Part shown: in pieces, positions 26,334-34,949 of the stretch | Numbering within the stretch: position 1 is the first letter of the stretch | How the letters are laid out: every line of letters starts with the position of its first letter | NCBI GenBank assembly: GCA_024236155.1 | Contig: JACKLA010000002.1 | Location: 310,001 to 374,000 of the forward strand | Length of the DNA: 64,000 nt | Direction: 5' to 3' | From: Sphingomonadaceae bacterium | GTDB taxonomy: Bacteria > Pseudomonadota > Alphaproteobacteria > Sphingomonadales > Sphingomonadaceae | Notes under the pieces: model-generated | Seen by the model: only the letters and a program-made list of their open reading frames with translations | Database searches by the model: none | What the model was told of the DNA's origin: nothing | Position numbers and translations under genes: made by a program

Positions 26334-26451
26334 GGTGGTGCTCCTGCAAATGGGAGCAAGTCATGTAACCATATCGGTTCGTGTAGGAAAATAAATTCTC
26401 CAACACAGCGAACAGCTTGTGCGCATGCTGCGATCTGGAGGAAAATTCCAC

Positions 26452-26528
26452 TGGTCGGGAAGACAGGATTCGAACCTGCGACCCCCACACCCCCAGTGTG
26501 ATGCGCTACCAGGCTGCGCTACTTCCCG
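26452..26528 (-). tRNA. tRNA-Pro (anticodon GGG)
   Basis: Minus-strand cloverleaf: acceptor CGGGAAG/CTTCCCG, anticodon stem TCACA/TGTGG with loop CTGGGGG (anticodon GGG), T-arm AGGTTCGAATCCT, encoded CCA. Confidence 0.96.
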
Positions 26529-26768
26529 AGACCAGTGGAGGGCGGCGCTATAGTGTGCAGGTCCGGCCAAGGCAAGCGCGCAAAGCGGGTTTGCGGCATG
26601 CACCGTATTTGTGGCCTTTTGCGCACACATCGCGCGCGTCGATTGCGGACGACTTGCATTGCTGCTAGGCGCGCCCACCTATGCCACCGGGGTGAGGGAG
26701 GGTGCCGTTCGCACCCGATCCGGCCCCGTTACAGGCACGACTGAATTCTAAGGGTTAGGCATTAGAAC

Positions 26769-27089
26769 ATGATCGAATTTCTGTCCGCTGCAGCCACTGC
26801 GGAGGCGCCGCCGTTCTGGATCCAGATCCTGCCATGGGTCGGTATCTTCGCGGTGTTCTGGTTCCTGCTGATCCGCCCGCAGATGCGCCAGCAGAAGCAG
26901 CATCGCGAGAAGATCGAAGGCATCAAGAAGGGCGACCAGGTCGTCACCGCAGGCGGGATCGTCGGCAAGGTGATCAAGGTGGACGAGCATTATGCCGATA
27001 TCGAGATCGCACAGGGCGTGCGGGTAAAGACGGTCAAGGCCACCATCGGGGACATTATCCCGCCGGGCGGCAAGGCCGCAAACGACTGA
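26769..27089 (+). CDS. yajC: Sec translocon accessory subunit YajC
   Basis: This 106-residue protein has an N-terminal membrane helix (ILPWVGIFAVFWFLLIRPQM) followed by the family hallmark RPQMRQQKQH and KKGDQVVTAGGIVGKV. It forms a complex with SecDF at the inner membrane. It is first in the yajC-secD-secF operon, 19 bp before secD. Confidence 0.96.
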   Translation: MIEFLSAAATAEAPPFWIQILPWVGIFAVFWFLLIRPQMRQQKQHREKIEGIKKGDQVVTAGGIVGKVIKVDEHYADIEIAQGVRVKTVKATIGDIIPPGGKAAND

Positions 27090-27108
27090 TCCGGGAGCGA
27101 AATCGGAC

Positions 27109-28716
27109 ATGCTTGAGTTCCCGACCTGGCGCAAGGTCTGGCTGTGGGGGATCACCCTCGTTGCCGTAGCCGCTTCGCTGCCGACGATTTTCAACGCCGC
27201 GAATATCCGCTGGCCTGCGCAATTGCCTGACCCGATGGTCAATCTCGGCCTCGACCTTGCTGGCGGTAGCCACATCCTGCTTGAAGCGGACGCCCAGCAG
27301 GTCCAGACGCAGCGTGTCCAGAACATGGAAGATGCGGTGCAGGCCGCGTTCCGCTCGGCCGAACCGCGCATCCGCATCGGCGATGTCTCGACACGCGGCG
27401 GCCGGTTGACCTTTATGGTCAACAGCGCAGCAGACGTCGATCGTGCACGCGAGGAAATCCTGCCGCTGATAAACGGCAGCGGGCTGGTGCGCGAGTGGAA
27501 CCTCGAGGTTGTCGATGAGACGCGCTTCGTCCTGACCCAGACGCAGGCAGGCGCCGATGCCGCGCTCAATTCGGCGATGGACGCGGCGACCGATGTCGTG
27601 CGCAAGCGTATCGACGCGCTCGGCACGCGTGAGCCGACGATCATCCGCCAGGGTGACAATCGCATCGTGGTGCAGGTGCCCGGCCTCGATGATCCGGAAC
27701 AGCTCAAGGAACTGCTCGGCAAGACCGCCAAGCTCGAGTTCAAGCTGGTCGATCCGGAGTTCCAGCAGGCATTGCCGGATGAGACAGCGCACGAAATCAC
27801 CAAGGTCGGGACGCAGGTCGTACCCTATGCGGAGGGCAGCGGGCAGGAAGGCTCGTCGATGGTCGTCCGCCGTCTTGGCGGCATCCAGGGTGACTCGCTG
27901 ATCGAGGCGACGGCTGGCAAGGACCAGCAGTCCAATGAAGATGTGGTGAACATCAAGTTCGACGCGCAGGGCGGTGCCCGGTTTGCCAAGCTCAGTTCAG
28001 AGAATGTCGGACGCCGTTTCGCGATCATCCTCGATGGTGCGATCATATCCGCGCCCAATTTCAATGAACCGATTTATGGCGGGCAGGCGCAGATTTCGGG
28101 CAATTTCACCTTCGATTCCGCCGCTGCACTGGCAATCCAGCTGCAATCGGGTGCCTTGCCGGTCGATCTCAAGATCGTTGAGGAACGCACCGTCGGGCCG
28201 GATCTGGGTGCGGATTCGATCAAGAAGGGCCTGATCGCGATCATGGTCGGCCTGTTCGCGGTTATCGCCTTGATGGTCGCCACCTATGGCCGGTTCGGCC
28301 TCTATTCGACCTATGCGCTGATCCTCAATATCGGCATGCTGCTGGGCATCATGGCGATCGGCAACACCACGCTGACGCTGCCGGGCATCGCGGGTTTCGT
28401 GATAACCATCGGTGCGGCGGTCGATGCCAATGTGCTGATCAACGAACGTATCGCTGAAGAACGAAAACGCGGGCGACGCGTAGTGGCTGCTGTCGAGAAC
28501 GGCTACAAGGAAGCGAGCCGCGCGATCTATGACGCGAATATCACCAACTTCATCGCCGGTGTGCTGCTGTTCCTGTTCGGCTCGGGCCCGGTGCGCGGCT
28601 TTGCCGTGGTGCTGATTGTCGGCCTGTTCACCAGCGTGTTCACTGCCGTTACGCTGACCCGTATGTGGGTTGCGGGCTGGCTGCGCCGCGCTCGTCCGAC
28701 CGAACTCGTGATTTAA
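27109..28716 (+). CDS. secD: protein translocase subunit SecD
   Basis: This 535-residue protein has one N-terminal membrane helix, a LGLDLAGGSHILLEAD motif, a large periplasmic P1 region, and five C-terminal helices with VITIGAAVDANVLINERI. It uses the proton-motive force with SecF to pull proteins through SecYEG on the periplasmic side. It is 14 bp upstream of secF. Confidence 0.97.
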   Translation: MLEFPTWRKVWLWGITLVAVAASLPTIFNAANIRWPAQLPDPMVNLGLDLAGGSHILLEADAQQVQTQRVQNMEDAVQAAFRSAEPRIRIGDVSTRGGRLTFMVNSAADVDRAREEILPLINGSGLVREWNLEVVDETRFVLTQTQAGADAALNSAMDAATDVVRKRIDALGTREPTIIRQGDNRIVVQVPGLDDPEQLKELLGKTAKLEFKLVDPEFQQALPDETAHEITKVGTQVVPYAEGSGQEGSSMVVRRLGGIQGDSLIEATAGKDQQSNEDVVNIKFDAQGGARFAKLSSENVGRRFAIILDGAIISAPNFNEPIYGGQAQISGNFTFDSAAALAIQLQSGALPVDLKIVEERTVGPDLGADSIKKGLIAIMVGLFAVIALMVATYGRFGLYSTYALILNIGMLLGIMAIGNTTLTLPGIAGFVITIGAAVDANVLINERIAEERKRGRRVVAAVENGYKEASRAIYDANITNFIAGVLLFLFGSGPVRGFAVVLIVGLFTSVFTAVTLTRMWVAGWLRRARPTELVI

Positions 28717-28730
28717 GGAGGGGATAGACC

Positions 28731-29708
28731 ATGCGACTTCTCAAGCTTGTCCCCGACAACACCAATATCAAATTCCTCAAATGGCGTGTGCCGTTCTACG
28801 TCGTCAGCGTATTGCTGATTGCGGCGAGCTGGGCGCTGGTGTTCAGCAAGGGGCTGAACTACGGCGTCGATTTTGCCGGCGGCCTCGAAATTCGTGCCAG
28901 CTTCGAGGAAGGCCAGCCCGCGCCGATCCCCGAACTGCGCGAACAGGTTGGTTCGCTCGGCTATGGCGAACCGGTGGTGCAGAAATTCGGTGAGCAGCAC
29001 CAGGTCTCGATCCGCGTTCGCCTGCCCGATGCGGCAGAGGGCGATAACGAAGCGGCGCAGAAAATCGCCAACGAGATCATCGCGAAGATTTCCGAGAACC
29101 ACGATGAGATCGTGATCGACGGCAATGACAACGTTGGCGGCAAGGTTGCCGACGAATTCTGGGAAACTGCCATCTGGGCGCTGATTGCCGCCATGGCCGC
29201 GATTTCGATCTATATCTGGGTCCGGTTCGAGTGGCAGTTCGGCATCGGCGCGCTGTTCGCGCTGTTCCATGACGTGTCACTGACGCTGGGCATGTTCGCG
29301 CTGTTCCAGCTCGAATTCAGCCTGCAGATCATCGCCGCGATCCTCGCGATCATCGGTTACTCGCTCAACGATACGATCGTCGTCTATGACCGCATCCGCG
29401 AGAACCTGAAGAAATATCGCAAGATGCCGCTGCCCGAACTGCTCGACCTGTCGGTCAACGAAACGCTGGCGCGTACCGTGATGACCTCGCTGACGCTGCT
29501 GGTGGCGCTGGTGCCGCTGGTGCTGATGGGGCCGGAAAGTCTGTTCGGCCTTGCCTCGGCGATCACGCTGGGCATCTTTGTCGGGACTTACAGCTCGATC
29601 TACATGGCTGCGCCGATCCTGATCTGGCTGGGTGTAACTTCGGACAGCTTCGTGCCTGCCGAAACGGTGGCCGACAAGCAGGAGCGCGTGGCGCGCGGCG
29701 AAAGCTGA
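28731..29708 (+). CDS. secF: protein translocase subunit SecF
   Basis: This 325-residue protein is preceded by a strong AAGGAGGGG ribosome site. Helix 1 is followed by YGVDFAGGLEIRA, the periplasmic region, and five C-terminal helices with IIGYSLNDTIVVYDRIREN, the SecF signature. It pairs with SecD in the translocon. The operon ends here, convergent with a glycosyltransferase gene 6 bp away. Confidence 0.97.
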   Translation: MRLLKLVPDNTNIKFLKWRVPFYVVSVLLIAASWALVFSKGLNYGVDFAGGLEIRASFEEGQPAPIPELREQVGSLGYGEPVVQKFGEQHQVSIRVRLPDAAEGDNEAAQKIANEIIAKISENHDEIVIDGNDNVGGKVADEFWETAIWALIAAMAAISIYIWVRFEWQFGIGALFALFHDVSLTLGMFALFQLEFSLQIIAAILAIIGYSLNDTIVVYDRIRENLKKYRKMPLPELLDLSVNETLARTVMTSLTLLVALVPLVLMGPESLFGLASAITLGIFVGTYSSIYMAAPILIWLGVTSDSFVPAETVADKQERVARGES

Positions 29709-29714
29709 TTTGCC

Positions 29715-30899
29715 TCAGGCGCCGCCGGTCAGCCGCTCGTAATAGGCGGCGAGGTCGGCGGCGTGCTGCTGCCAGCTGAAGCGGTCGGCATAGGCGGCCA
29801 CCACCTGTTGCTTCATCTTTGCTGCCAGCATGTGCTCCATTCCGGCAGCCACGTCTTCGACCGTCCGTTCAACAAGGATACCGGCGCCCGGCCCGGTGAT
29901 GATCTCGCGCGCACCGCCCACATCGGCAGTGACCACCGGCGTGCCGCAGGCAATCGCCTCGACCCAGGCATTGGCGAGCCCTTCGCGCGCAGAGGGCAGG
30001 ACCATCGCATCCGAAGCCGACAGGATCAGGGGAAGCAGGTCGTGGTCGACCGAGCCGAGGAAGTGCACCCGGTGCCCGACCCGCAAGTCATTCGCGAGGT
30101 TGCGCAAATGCACTTCGTCGTCGCCCTTGCCGACCAGCATGAGATGCGCATCGGGAAAACGGGCAAGCGCGCCGATGGCAAGATCCTGCCCCTTGTGCGG
30201 CACCAGTGCACCGACAGTCGAGAAGACGGGCGCGGCCACGGGTAGCTCGAAACCGAGCGATTTCGACAGCATCGAACGCAGCCCGGCGTGATCGAGCGGG
30301 CGGAACCGGTCCCGGTCGAGCCCGGTATAGTGCAGGGAGATACGCCCGGACGGCATGCCGAGGTTGACCATATCGTCGGCCAGCGCCTGCGACACCGCAA
30401 GCAGCCCCCTGGCCCGTCCAGCGGCATCGAGCATCTGGTCGCGGGCAAAATCCTTTGCGCCCCAGAAGGTGATGTCCGATCCGCGCGCCTTGATCGACAG
30501 GGGCAGGCCAAGGCTTTCGGCGATCCACGCGGCGGCCGGGCCATCGGGGTAGAAAAACTGCGCATCGACGAGGTCGAAAGGGTTTTCCGCGTGGAGCCGC
30601 TGCGCGAGAGGGAGGACCTTGCGCGCGATCACCGACGGATTGCTGCGCACCCCGACCTTGGGAATCAGTGTGAAGCGCGGGCGATGCACCTCCACGCCAA
30701 ACTCCTCGCCGTCGACTGCGGCGCTGGCGAGTGGCTTGTACTTGCCGAAAGCGATCGGCGGGATACCGATCGGGTTGATCAGGGTGACGTGCCAGTCGCC
30801 ACGCTTCGCCAGCGCCTCGAGCGAGCGGGCGACGAAAGTCCCGAAGCGCGGCGAATGCGCGTTGGGGTAAAGCGTCGAGATCGAAAGTATCCGTTTCAT
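29715..30899 (-). CDS. glycosyltransferase family 4 protein
   Basis: This 394-residue GT-B glycosyltransferase has an N-terminal SISTLYPNAHSPRFGTFV acceptor-domain start, a central FSTVGALVPHKGQDLAIGAL segment, LMLVGKGDD, VHFLGSVDHD, and the E-x7-E nucleotide-sugar site REGLANAWVEAIACGTPVV. Members transfer sugars from activated donors during exopolysaccharide or lipopolysaccharide assembly. Donor and acceptor are unknown. It lies 7 bp downstream of an XRE-type regulator on the same strand. Confidence 0.9.
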   Translation of the reverse strand: MKRILSISTLYPNAHSPRFGTFVARSLEALAKRGDWHVTLINPIGIPPIAFGKYKPLASAAVDGEEFGVEVHRPRFTLIPKVGVRSNPSVIARKVLPLAQRLHAENPFDLVDAQFFYPDGPAAAWIAESLGLPLSIKARGSDITFWGAKDFARDQMLDAAGRARGLLAVSQALADDMVNLGMPSGRISLHYTGLDRDRFRPLDHAGLRSMLSKSLGFELPVAAPVFSTVGALVPHKGQDLAIGALARFPDAHLMLVGKGDDEVHLRNLANDLRVGHRVHFLGSVDHDLLPLILSASDAMVLPSAREGLANAWVEAIACGTPVVTADVGGAREIITGPGAGILVERTVEDVAAGMEHMLAAKMKQQVVAAYADRFSWQQHAADLAAYYERLTGGA

Positions 30900-30906
30900 C
30901 GCCGTA

Positions 30907-31482
30907 TCAGAGCTTGCGGACCAGCATTTCGGCCACCGCCAGCCAGGGCGGATTGTCGACCACCTGCTGTTTCTGCCCCATGCCGGGCGGCAGGACGCCC
31001 ACCAGCGTGCCTTGCCGATCGATCAGCCTGCCGAATGCAAAGCGGCCGCCGGGGCGCGGGACAAGCACGTCGCGATTGATCGCCCGCGCGCTGTCCGCCG
31101 GATCGAGCTGGCGCAGCCACAACTGGTCGCCCGCGCGATACTCGCCCATTCCCGCCTCGATGGAGAGCGCCATCAGCGGGGCATCGCCGCCAAGCTCAGT
31201 CGGCAGCACGGCATCGGCCTGCTTTGCCAGTGCTTCTGCCCCGGCATCGATCAGGCGGGCGACAACCTTGGGATGTGCTGTCGCTTCTGAGCGCACGAGT
31301 GCTTCCGGTTCCACCCCCAGCGCACCGGCAATCCGGTCCATCCATTTGATCGACAGATTGCGCATCCCGGTTTCAAGCCGCCCGATGGTCTGCGGAGTGG
31401 TGGGCGGAGTGCAGGCTTCCGCCAGATCGGCAAGGGTCCAGCCTTTCGCCTTACGCAGGTCGCGAATGCGATTGATCATCAA
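30907..31482 (-). CDS. XRE-family regulator with S24 (LexA/phage repressor-like) domain
   Basis: This 191-residue protein has an N-terminal Cro/C1 HTH (RIRDLRKAKGWTLADLAEAC, then TPQTIGRLETG). The C-terminal half (ALSIEAGMGEYRAGDQLWLR; DVLVPRPGGRFAFGRLIDRQ) resembles the S24 peptidase fold of C1/LexA-type repressors. A Ser-Lys dyad could not be confirmed by eye, so autocleavage is uncertain. It lies upstream of the glycosyltransferase gene. Confidence 0.82.
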   Translation of the reverse strand: MMINRIRDLRKAKGWTLADLAEACTPPTTPQTIGRLETGMRNLSIKWMDRIAGALGVEPEALVRSEATAHPKVVARLIDAGAEALAKQADAVLPTELGGDAPLMALSIEAGMGEYRAGDQLWLRQLDPADSARAINRDVLVPRPGGRFAFGRLIDRQGTLVGVLPPGMGQKQQVVDNPPWLAVAEMLVRKL

Positions 31483-31504
31483 TCGGCCACCTCCATAGAA
31501 TCCT

Positions 31505-31596
31505 CGTCATGCTGAACTTGTTTCAGCATCCATTTCTCCACTTTCGCCGCTCTGAGCTGGTGGAGGGCTGGACCCTGAAACAAGTTCAGGGTGACG
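31505..31596. repeat. REP-like paired-hairpin repeat (CTGAACTTGTTTCAG type)
   Basis: Two mini-hairpins face each other. The left contains ATGCTGAACTTGTTTCAGCAT (written as ATGCTGAA...TTCAGCAT) and the right CCCTGAAACAAGTTCAGGG. The two arms are also imperfect inverted repeats of each other over about 28 bp. The layout matches the other REP-like pairs in this window, with a different unit sequence. Confidence 0.75.
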
Positions 31597-31681
31597 ATAA
31601 CTATAACCAAATCGGTTTTTTCTTTCCTACAACTATCCGTATTTGGCAAGGGATGATTCGCTTCATCCAGGGGAGAAACCT

Positions 31682-32158
31682 ATGCGCCGCGAACTCGTCG
31701 AACGTGAACTGACCAGTGAAGGCGTGCGACGGCGTGGCGGGGCGCGGGGAAAGCGGCGCACTGCAACGGTCAACATCGCCGAGTCCCCGCTCGGCTGGTT
31801 GCACGCGCGCGGGCATATCGATGAACGGCTCTTCGACGCAGGGGAACGGCTGCGTGCCGACTACGAGCGAGCCCAGCTCGAGCCGAATGTGACCATGCGT
31901 TGGGATCCGGTTCGGATAAAAGCGCAGGGTGGTGACGTGGGCCTGTCGCCGACCGAACGCCAGATTGCGGCAAAAGATCGCTTCCACGGTGCGCTCGCCG
32001 AAGCGGGCAAGGGGTTGCAGGACATATTGTGGCGCGTTGTCTGCGCCTGCGAGGGCCTGCCCGATGCCGAGCGGGCGCTGCAATGGCCCGCGCGCAGCGG
32101 CAAGCTGGTGCTCAGGATCGCGCTCGACCGGGTGGCGGATTTCTATCGGATCAATTGA
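31682..32158 (+). CDS. DUF6456 domain-containing protein
   Basis: The ATG at 31682 with GGGAG upstream gives 158 residues. The N-terminal 40 residues are Arg/Glu-rich. The body has the SPLGWLHARGHIDERLFDAG and ERLRADYERAQLEPNVTMRW pattern of DUF6456, an alphaproteobacterial domain thought to be DNA-associated. It ends with a helical GKLVLRIALDRVADFYRI. Function is unknown. It is flanked on both sides by palindromic repeats. Confidence 0.75.
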   Translation: MRRELVERELTSEGVRRRGGARGKRRTATVNIAESPLGWLHARGHIDERLFDAGERLRADYERAQLEPNVTMRWDPVRIKAQGGDVGLSPTERQIAAKDRFHGALAEAGKGLQDILWRVVCACEGLPDAERALQWPARSGKLVLRIALDRVADFYRIN

Positions 32159-32162
32159 ATTT

Positions 32163-32304
32163 TTTCACACGAAGGCACGAAGAAGGTGCACTCGTGGCGA
32201 AGCCGCACTCCTATTTCATGCTCTCCACGATTGCGACGCTTGAGGTTTGGCAGGCCTACTATCGCAGGCGGTCCATCTTGGTGCCTTCGTGCCTTCGTGT
32301 GAAA
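32163..32304. repeat. palindromic element with 20-bp perfect terminal inverted repeats
   Basis: Perfect 20-bp arms lie at 32163-32182 and 32285-32304 (TTTCACACGAAGGCACGAAG and complement). The 102-bp interior contains the motif TGCACTCGTGGCGAAGCCGC at 32187-32206, also present in the element at 46935-47104 although their arms differ. It lies between convergent DUF6456 and uracil-DNA glycosylase genes, 2 bp from the latter's stop. Confidence 0.8.
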
Positions 32305-32305
32305 C

Positions 32306-32878
32306 CTAAAACCCCAACATTTGCGACACCCGTTCACGCAGAACCGGCAGCACGTCCGCCTCGAACCACGCATTCTTCCGCATCCAGATCGTACTGCGCC
32401 ACGATGGGTGAGGCAGCGGGATGCGGTGGGGCAGATGCTCGCGATATTGCCCCACCCGTTCCGTCAAAGAGAGCCTTCGCGTGTCGGGCATATATTGTTC
32501 CTGGGCATAGCTGCCGACCAGCAGGGTGAGGCGGTCCGCAGGCAGTTCGGCGAGCACGCGGTCGTGCCATTGCGGCGCACATTCGGGGCGGGGCGGCAAG
32601 TCGCCGCTTTTGCCCTTGCCGGGATAGCAGAAGCCCATCGGCACCAGCGCAACCTGCGCCGGATCGTACATCTGTTCTTTCGACAGGCCAGTCCATTCGC
32701 GCAGCCGGTCACCGCTTGGGTCATCCCACGGGATGCCGCTTGCGTGGACTTTCGACCCGGGTGCCTGCCCGATGATTAGCAAGCTGGCGGTTGAAGAGAA
32801 GCTGACGATAGGCCGGATGCCGTGGGGCAGGAATTTCGCGCAGGTCTGGCAGCGCAGGATTTCGCCGTGAAGGCTCAC
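32306..32878 (-). CDS. uracil-DNA glycosylase superfamily protein with Fe-S cysteines
   Basis: This 190-residue protein has motif A IIGQAPGSKVHASGIPW and motif B LPHPSWRST. Cys residues at positions 10, 13, 84 and 100 reproduce the C-x2-C ... C-x15-C layout of the [4Fe-4S] uracil-DNA glycosylase families. It probably removes uracil or a related lesion from DNA; the loop sequence differs from classic family 4, so specificity is open. Its first codon overlaps the stop of the ABC-F gene upstream. Confidence 0.82.
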   Translation of the reverse strand: MSLHGEILRCQTCAKFLPHGIRPIVSFSSTASLLIIGQAPGSKVHASGIPWDDPSGDRLREWTGLSKEQMYDPAQVALVPMGFCYPGKGKSGDLPPRPECAPQWHDRVLAELPADRLTLLVGSYAQEQYMPDTRRLSLTERVGQYREHLPHRIPLPHPSWRSTIWMRKNAWFEADVLPVLRERVSQMLGF

Positions 32879-34779
32879 CCCTCGACCAGTTCCGCCAGTT
32901 CGAGCCAGCGTTCCTCTGCGGTGTCTTTCTCGGCACGGGCATTCTCTACGCCCTTGCTGATATTGGCGAATTTCTGCGGGTCGGCGGTGTAGAGATCGGG
33001 ATCGGACAGCAGTGTTTCGCCCCTGGCGATTGCCGCTTCGAGTTCCTCGATCCGCTTGGGCAACAGCTCGTAATCGCGCTGGTCCTTGTAGGACAGCTTG
33101 GTCGATTTGGGTGCCGCTGGGGGCGGCGAGGCGGGAACTTCGGACCTGTCCGCCTTCGCTTTCGACGGCCCCTTGTTGCGTTCGCGCCGTTTCTCTTCCC
33201 AGTCCTCGTAACCACCGGCGACAATGTCGACGAAGCCACTGCCGTCGAGGCCAAGCGTAATCGTCACGGTCTTGTCGAGGAAATCGCGGTCGTGGCTGAC
33301 GATCAGCACGGTGCCTTCGTAATCGGCAATCACTTCCTGCAGCAGGTCGAGCGTTTCGAGGTCGAGATCGTTGGTCGGCTCGTCCAATACCAGCAGGTTC
33401 GACTTGCGGGCAAATTCGCGCGCCAGCAGCAGTCGCGAACGCTCGCCGCCTGACATGATGCCGACCTTGGTGTCGACCACCTTGGGATCGAACAGGAAAT
33501 CCTTGAGATAGCCCTGCACATGCTTGCGCACCCCGCGCACGTCGATCCAGTCGCCACCTTCGGCCAGCACCTGCCGCACTGTGCGGTCGCCTTCGAGCAG
33601 GCTGCGCTGCTGATCGATCATCACGCCGGTGAGTTTCTTCGAGATTTCGACCTTGCCGCTATCGGGCTGCAACTCGCCGGTCAGCAGTTTGAGCAGGGTG
33701 GTCTTGCCTGCGCCGTTCGATCCGACGACGCCAATCCGGTCGCCGCGCTGGATACGCAGGGTGAAGTCGCGGATGATCTTGCGCCCATTAGAGGTGTCCT
33801 CCGTTCGCCCTGAGCTTGTCGAAGGGCCCGGTGCAGGTGCTTCGACAGGCTCAGCACGAACGGGGATAGGGGTTCCACGTGCCGGGTAGGATTTGGAGAC
33901 ATTCTCCGCGACGATCACGGACTTGCTCTTGAACTCTTCCTCGGTCGCAAGGCCCAGCTTGGCGCTGCCGGTCGGCGTGATCATCGCCGCGCGCTGGGCG
34001 CGCATCTGCCACAGTTTTTCAAGCCGCCCCTGGTTGCGCTTGCGCCGTGCGGTCACCCCGCGTTCGAGCCAGTGGGCCTCGATCTTCAGCTTGGCGTCGA
34101 GCTTTTCGGCCGCGCGGGCTTCCTCGGCATAGACCTGTTCTTCCCACGCCTCGTAGCCGCCGAAGCCGACTTCCTTGCGCCGCAGCGTCCCGCGATCGAG
34201 CCAGATGGTTGCCTTGGTCAGCCGCTTGAGGAAGGTTCGATCGTGGCTGATAACGATGAAGGCGCCCTTGTAGCGGTCGAGCCAGCTTTCGAGCCAGTCG
34301 ATTGCGGCGAGGTCGAGGTGGTTGGTCGGCTCGTCCATCAACAGCAGGTCAGGGTCCTGTGCCAGCGCACGGGCGATGGCGGCGCGGCGTTTTTCGCCGC
34401 CGCTTGCGCCGCTTGCGGGCGTGCCCATGTCGATACCAAGCTGGCCGGCGATGGCTTCGACCTCGTGCTCGGCAGGCGGATGGTCGCCCGCAAGTGCGAA
34501 GTCCATCAGCGTGTCGTATCCTGTAAAATCGGGTTCCTGTTCCAGCACCACGATCCGCAAGCCCGGTTTGACCTTGCGCTCGCCCTTGTCGGCCTCGATC
34601 CGGTCGTCGATCAGGCGGAACAAAGTCGTCTTGCCAGCGCCGTTGCGGCCGATCAGCGCGAGCCGGTCGCGCGGCTGGATATGGAGGTCGAGATCATCGT
34701 GATCGGGACCGCCGAACAGCCACTTTCCACCCTGCTGCAGGGCGATGCCTTCAAGGCTGAGGATGGGAGGTTGCGCCAT
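32875..34779 (-). CDS. ABC-F family ATPase, Uup-like, with in-frame repeat insertion
   Basis: This 634-residue protein has two ABC domains. The first has GRNGAGKTT Walker A (about residues 44-52), ASGGEKRRAAIARAL and LLLMDEPTNHLDL. The second has GSNGAGKTT, MSGGERSRLLLAREF and LLVLDEPTNDLDL. A C-terminal charged coiled-coil (ELLPKRIEELEAAIARGETL) is typical of Uup. There are no membrane segments. Uup-type proteins act on ribosomes and affect precise excision of transposons in E. coli. Residues about 306-327 (within TPIPVRAEPVEAPAPGPSTS) are encoded by a palindromic repeat inserted just before the second ABC domain. Its stop overlaps the glycosylase gene start. Confidence 0.88.
   Translation of the reverse strand: MAQPPILSLEGIALQQGGKWLFGGPDHDDLDLHIQPRDRLALIGRNGAGKTTLFRLIDDRIEADKGERKVKPGLRIVVLEQEPDFTGYDTLMDFALAGDHPPAEHEVEAIAGQLGIDMGTPASGASGGEKRRAAIARALAQDPDLLLMDEPTNHLDLAAIDWLESWLDRYKGAFIVISHDRTFLKRLTKATIWLDRGTLRRKEVGFGGYEAWEEQVYAEEARAAEKLDAKLKIEAHWLERGVTARRKRNQGRLEKLWQMRAQRAAMITPTGSAKLGLATEEEFKSKSVIVAENVSKSYPARGTPIPVRAEPVEAPAPGPSTSSGRTEDTSNGRKIIRDFTLRIQRGDRIGVVGSNGAGKTTLLKLLTGELQPDSGKVEISKKLTGVMIDQQRSLLEGDRTVRQVLAEGGDWIDVRGVRKHVQGYLKDFLFDPKVVDTKVGIMSGGERSRLLLAREFARKSNLLVLDEPTNDLDLETLDLLQEVIADYEGTVLIVSHDRDFLDKTVTITLGLDGSGFVDIVAGGYEDWEEKRRERNKGPSKAKADRSEVPASPPPAAPKSTKLSYKDQRDYELLPKRIEELEAAIARGETLLSDPDLYTADPQKFANISKGVENARAEKDTAEERWLELAELVEG
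33801..33863. repeat. REP-like paired hairpin inside the ABC-F coding sequence
   Basis: Left unit CCGTTCGCCCTGAGCTTGTC (33801 on), right unit ending TCAGCACGAACGG (33863). Each unit folds on itself: GCCCT...AGGGC at 33807-33827 and GTGCT...AGCAC at 33837-33857. The units are also inverted repeats of each other with few mismatches. The length keeps the host frame open. Confidence 0.88.
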
Positions 34780-34830
34780 AGCCGGTGGCAGCTAGGCGTT
34801 GGCGGTGCGGGCCGCAAGACAAACCAGCAT

Positions 34831-34942
34831 CCGTTCGCCCTGAGCTGGTCGAAGGGCTGGTTCGAGCTTGGCCGGGAACCTTCCGCGACACAGCGCCTCG
34901 GCTAGGTTCGGCCCGGTCCCTCGACAAGCTCGAGACGAATGG
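34831..34942. repeat. REP-like palindromic repeat copy between ABC-F and amidohydrolase genes
   Basis: The left unit at 34831-34854 (CCGTTCGCCCTGAGCTGGTC start) matches the copies at 33801 and 44379. The right part at 34920-34942 (CTCGACAAGCTCGAGACGAA) is a more diverged inverted unit. It fills most of the gap between the ABC-F start and the amidohydrolase stop. Confidence 0.75.
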
Positions 34943-34949
34943 TTCCGGA

